A stretch of DNA of 64,000 nt from Brasenia schreberi (lineage: Eukaryota; Streptophyta; Magnoliopsida; Nymphaeales; Cabombaceae): the NCBI GenBank assembly GCA_036023115.1, contig JAYKKT010000089.1:10876001-10940000 (forward strand). Direction: 5' to 3'. The notes under the pieces are model-generated. The model ran no database searches. It saw only the letters and a list, made by a program, of their open reading frames with translations, and was not told the DNA's origin. The translations under genes were made by a program, and so were the position numbers. Of this stretch, positions 62,626 to 64,000 are shown piece after piece. Position 1 is the first letter of the stretch. Each line of letters opens with the position of its first letter.

Positions 62626-63200
62626 ACCTCAACACACAACTGCAAGAAAAAGGAGGGATATAAAATGAAGAAGATGAAGAAGAAGAAAAGGAAATACACC
62701 AAGAAATGTCTGATAAGAGGGTTGATGCCAGAGTATATACAAAGCATATTCCACACTCGTCCCTGGAAACAAAAGACAATAACCCAAACGAAGGAAAATA
62801 ATCTACTCTGATTGTTATCTAACAATCCAAAGAAAATGACACTCTGACCAGATTCTTTGAGCTAAAAGATGCGTTTATCTGGAACCAAAAACCACCGACC
62901 CAATTGTTTATAAAGCTCATTTACTCTTATAGTTGCGCAGACTTTCTTTTTGAGACAACAGAACTTTAACTCCACAACACAAGGTACCACTTTTCCTCTA
63001 AAATTAATCCGGTATATTATTCTATAACGGAAACGCAAAAACCAAGATTATACTCAAAAAATTCCACCCTCAGCCAAAGATCTTATCACCACCAAACGAG
63101 TGAAGAACCTACAAACGACCATCGTATGCCAAAGAATACCTCAATCGACTCCGTTTCTGGGAAATCAGACTAGAAAATCCATGCTTTTAATTCTTTCTGT

Positions 63201-63263
63201 GACATAAATTTATGCGCCGACCCCATCTGAAAAGGCTTAGTTGTTGTTGACATAAATTTATGC
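63201..63263 (+). mobile_element. 33-bp LINE 3' tag with perfect 15-bp target duplication
   Basis: GACATAAATTTATGC occurs at 63201-63215 and 63249-63263. Between them 33 bases read GCCGACCCCATCTGAAAAGG and CTTAGTTGTTGTT, which is exactly the 3' end of the RTE family seen at 51759-52907. It is an extremely truncated insertion, upstream of the PQ-loop gene in its likely 5' UTR intron. Confidence 0.88.
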
Positions 63264-63429
63264 CCCAACATTTACTCGCTCGCCATTTGTAGAAAGAAAA
63301 GAAACTTTCTATAAAAGCATCGATGCAAATAAACCTGCACTAATGTTCCCATCGGATACTAAGGATACATAAAGGAAATCATATCGAATATGCAAAAATC
63401 AGAACCAAGAAAACCATTTTGGTGTTTCA

Positions 63430-63720
63430 AGGACTAACGTCGTACCAGGCGACGCAGAAAACTGGTGGATGCGCAGGGATTGAAGCAAAAACGAAATTGA
63501 GAACAGTGTGAAACATTCAATTGAGAAGGAATAGGAATCAAGAGGGAGCCTCTTTTTGGTATGATGTGATTTTGGGCCATGCTACGCTCACCAGGTGCCG
63601 CACACAGACGGAAGGTTTTTGCATGATGACAAGCGAGACGTGGGTGATGGAAGGAAACGCCAGCAAATAGCAATCTCTTCATATTCTCCTTCAAAGCAAA
63701 GTTGTAAGCAGAGTCATGGA
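63430..63720 (-). promoter_or_regulatory. Probable 5' leader exon of the PQ-loop gene
   Basis: GC-richer than its surroundings, with a donor-like CGCCTG then GTACGACG at about 63445 on the minus strand. The first coding exon begins at 62625 after AGTTGTGTGTTGAGGT without a nearby promoter, so an upstream leader exon is likely. Inferred from position and composition only. Confidence 0.35.
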
Positions 63721-64000
63721 GAACCTTTGCATGCTCAAAGGAACGAGTGACGAAAATTATGATCAATTGACAACCTTGATTCTTCTGGTGGACCCTCGTA
63801 TGGCTCCTCTTCAGACACTAGGTTTAGCGTTTGATTTCATTCATGGAACTTATTTACAATCGACGTTAAAACGTTTCCAAGTGTTCCGATTTTTAATATT
63901 TAAAACTTACAAACAGTGTTCTTTTATATTTGAACGTGATCACAAAGATAGTATGAAGATGGCAGATAACTTCTGATAGTGTCAATCTTAAGGGTAGCAC

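Noticed and set aside
63434..63766. 110-codon minus-strand open frame as a separate gene
   Set aside because: No domain; position and a donor-like site fit a 5' leader exon of the PQ-loop gene better.

Overview
This window is plant nuclear DNA. It holds an acid-rich plant Acinus gene with a SAP domain, a plant-type ribosomal protein eL30 with telo-box promoter motifs, a PQ-loop gene of the plant vacuolar type, introns with GT..AG borders, and several plant retroelement families (Ty1/Copia, RTE-like and L1-like LINEs, tRNA-derived SINEs). The AT-rich base composition and gene spacing fit a non-grass angiosperm; I cannot name the species.

Layout. 1-14 kb is repeat-rich: hAT-like AT-rich repeats (2.1-3.3 kb), a decayed RTE LINE fragment (3.75-4.22 kb), a SINE-like unit (6.4 kb), a degenerate Copia element with both LTRs (6.56-12.75 kb) carrying a block of foreign-looking GC-richer DNA, and another RTE remnant. 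At 14.2 kb a one-exon gene encodes a secreted peptide precursor resembling IDA-like abscission peptides. 18.3-22.65 kb is a six-exon COMM-domain gene whose splice sites are intact but which has an in-frame stop and a one-base frameshift. 26.4-29.0 kb (minus strand) is an intact five-exon eL30 gene. 29.96-45.6 kb is a tandem array of four diverged copies (A-D) of one unrecognised promoter-plus-gene module. Unit C is split by a deletion-derivative Copia element (36.4-40.0 kb, GACCA target duplication), a 2-kb LTR-like insertion (40.8-42.8 kb) and a SINE (43.2 kb). 49.7-50.45 kb is an L1-type LINE fragment. 51.1-55.7 kb (minus strand) is an intact Acinus gene with an RTE LINE in intron 3. 58.5-62.6 kb (minus strand) is a PQ-loop transporter gene broken by a stop, a frameshift and loss of the exon(s) carrying its second PQ motif.

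The two intact genes act in core expression: eL30 in the 60S subunit, and Acinus in the ASAP splicing/exon-junction complex. COMMD and PQ-loop are decaying non-processed genes, which would fit loss of one duplicate copy or, for the single-base lesions, draft assembly error. I found no operon-like or defence-type system. The most unusual structures are the four-unit tandem array with its datable nested insertions, and a series of LINE/SINE insertions with readable target-site duplications, including one only 33 bp long.
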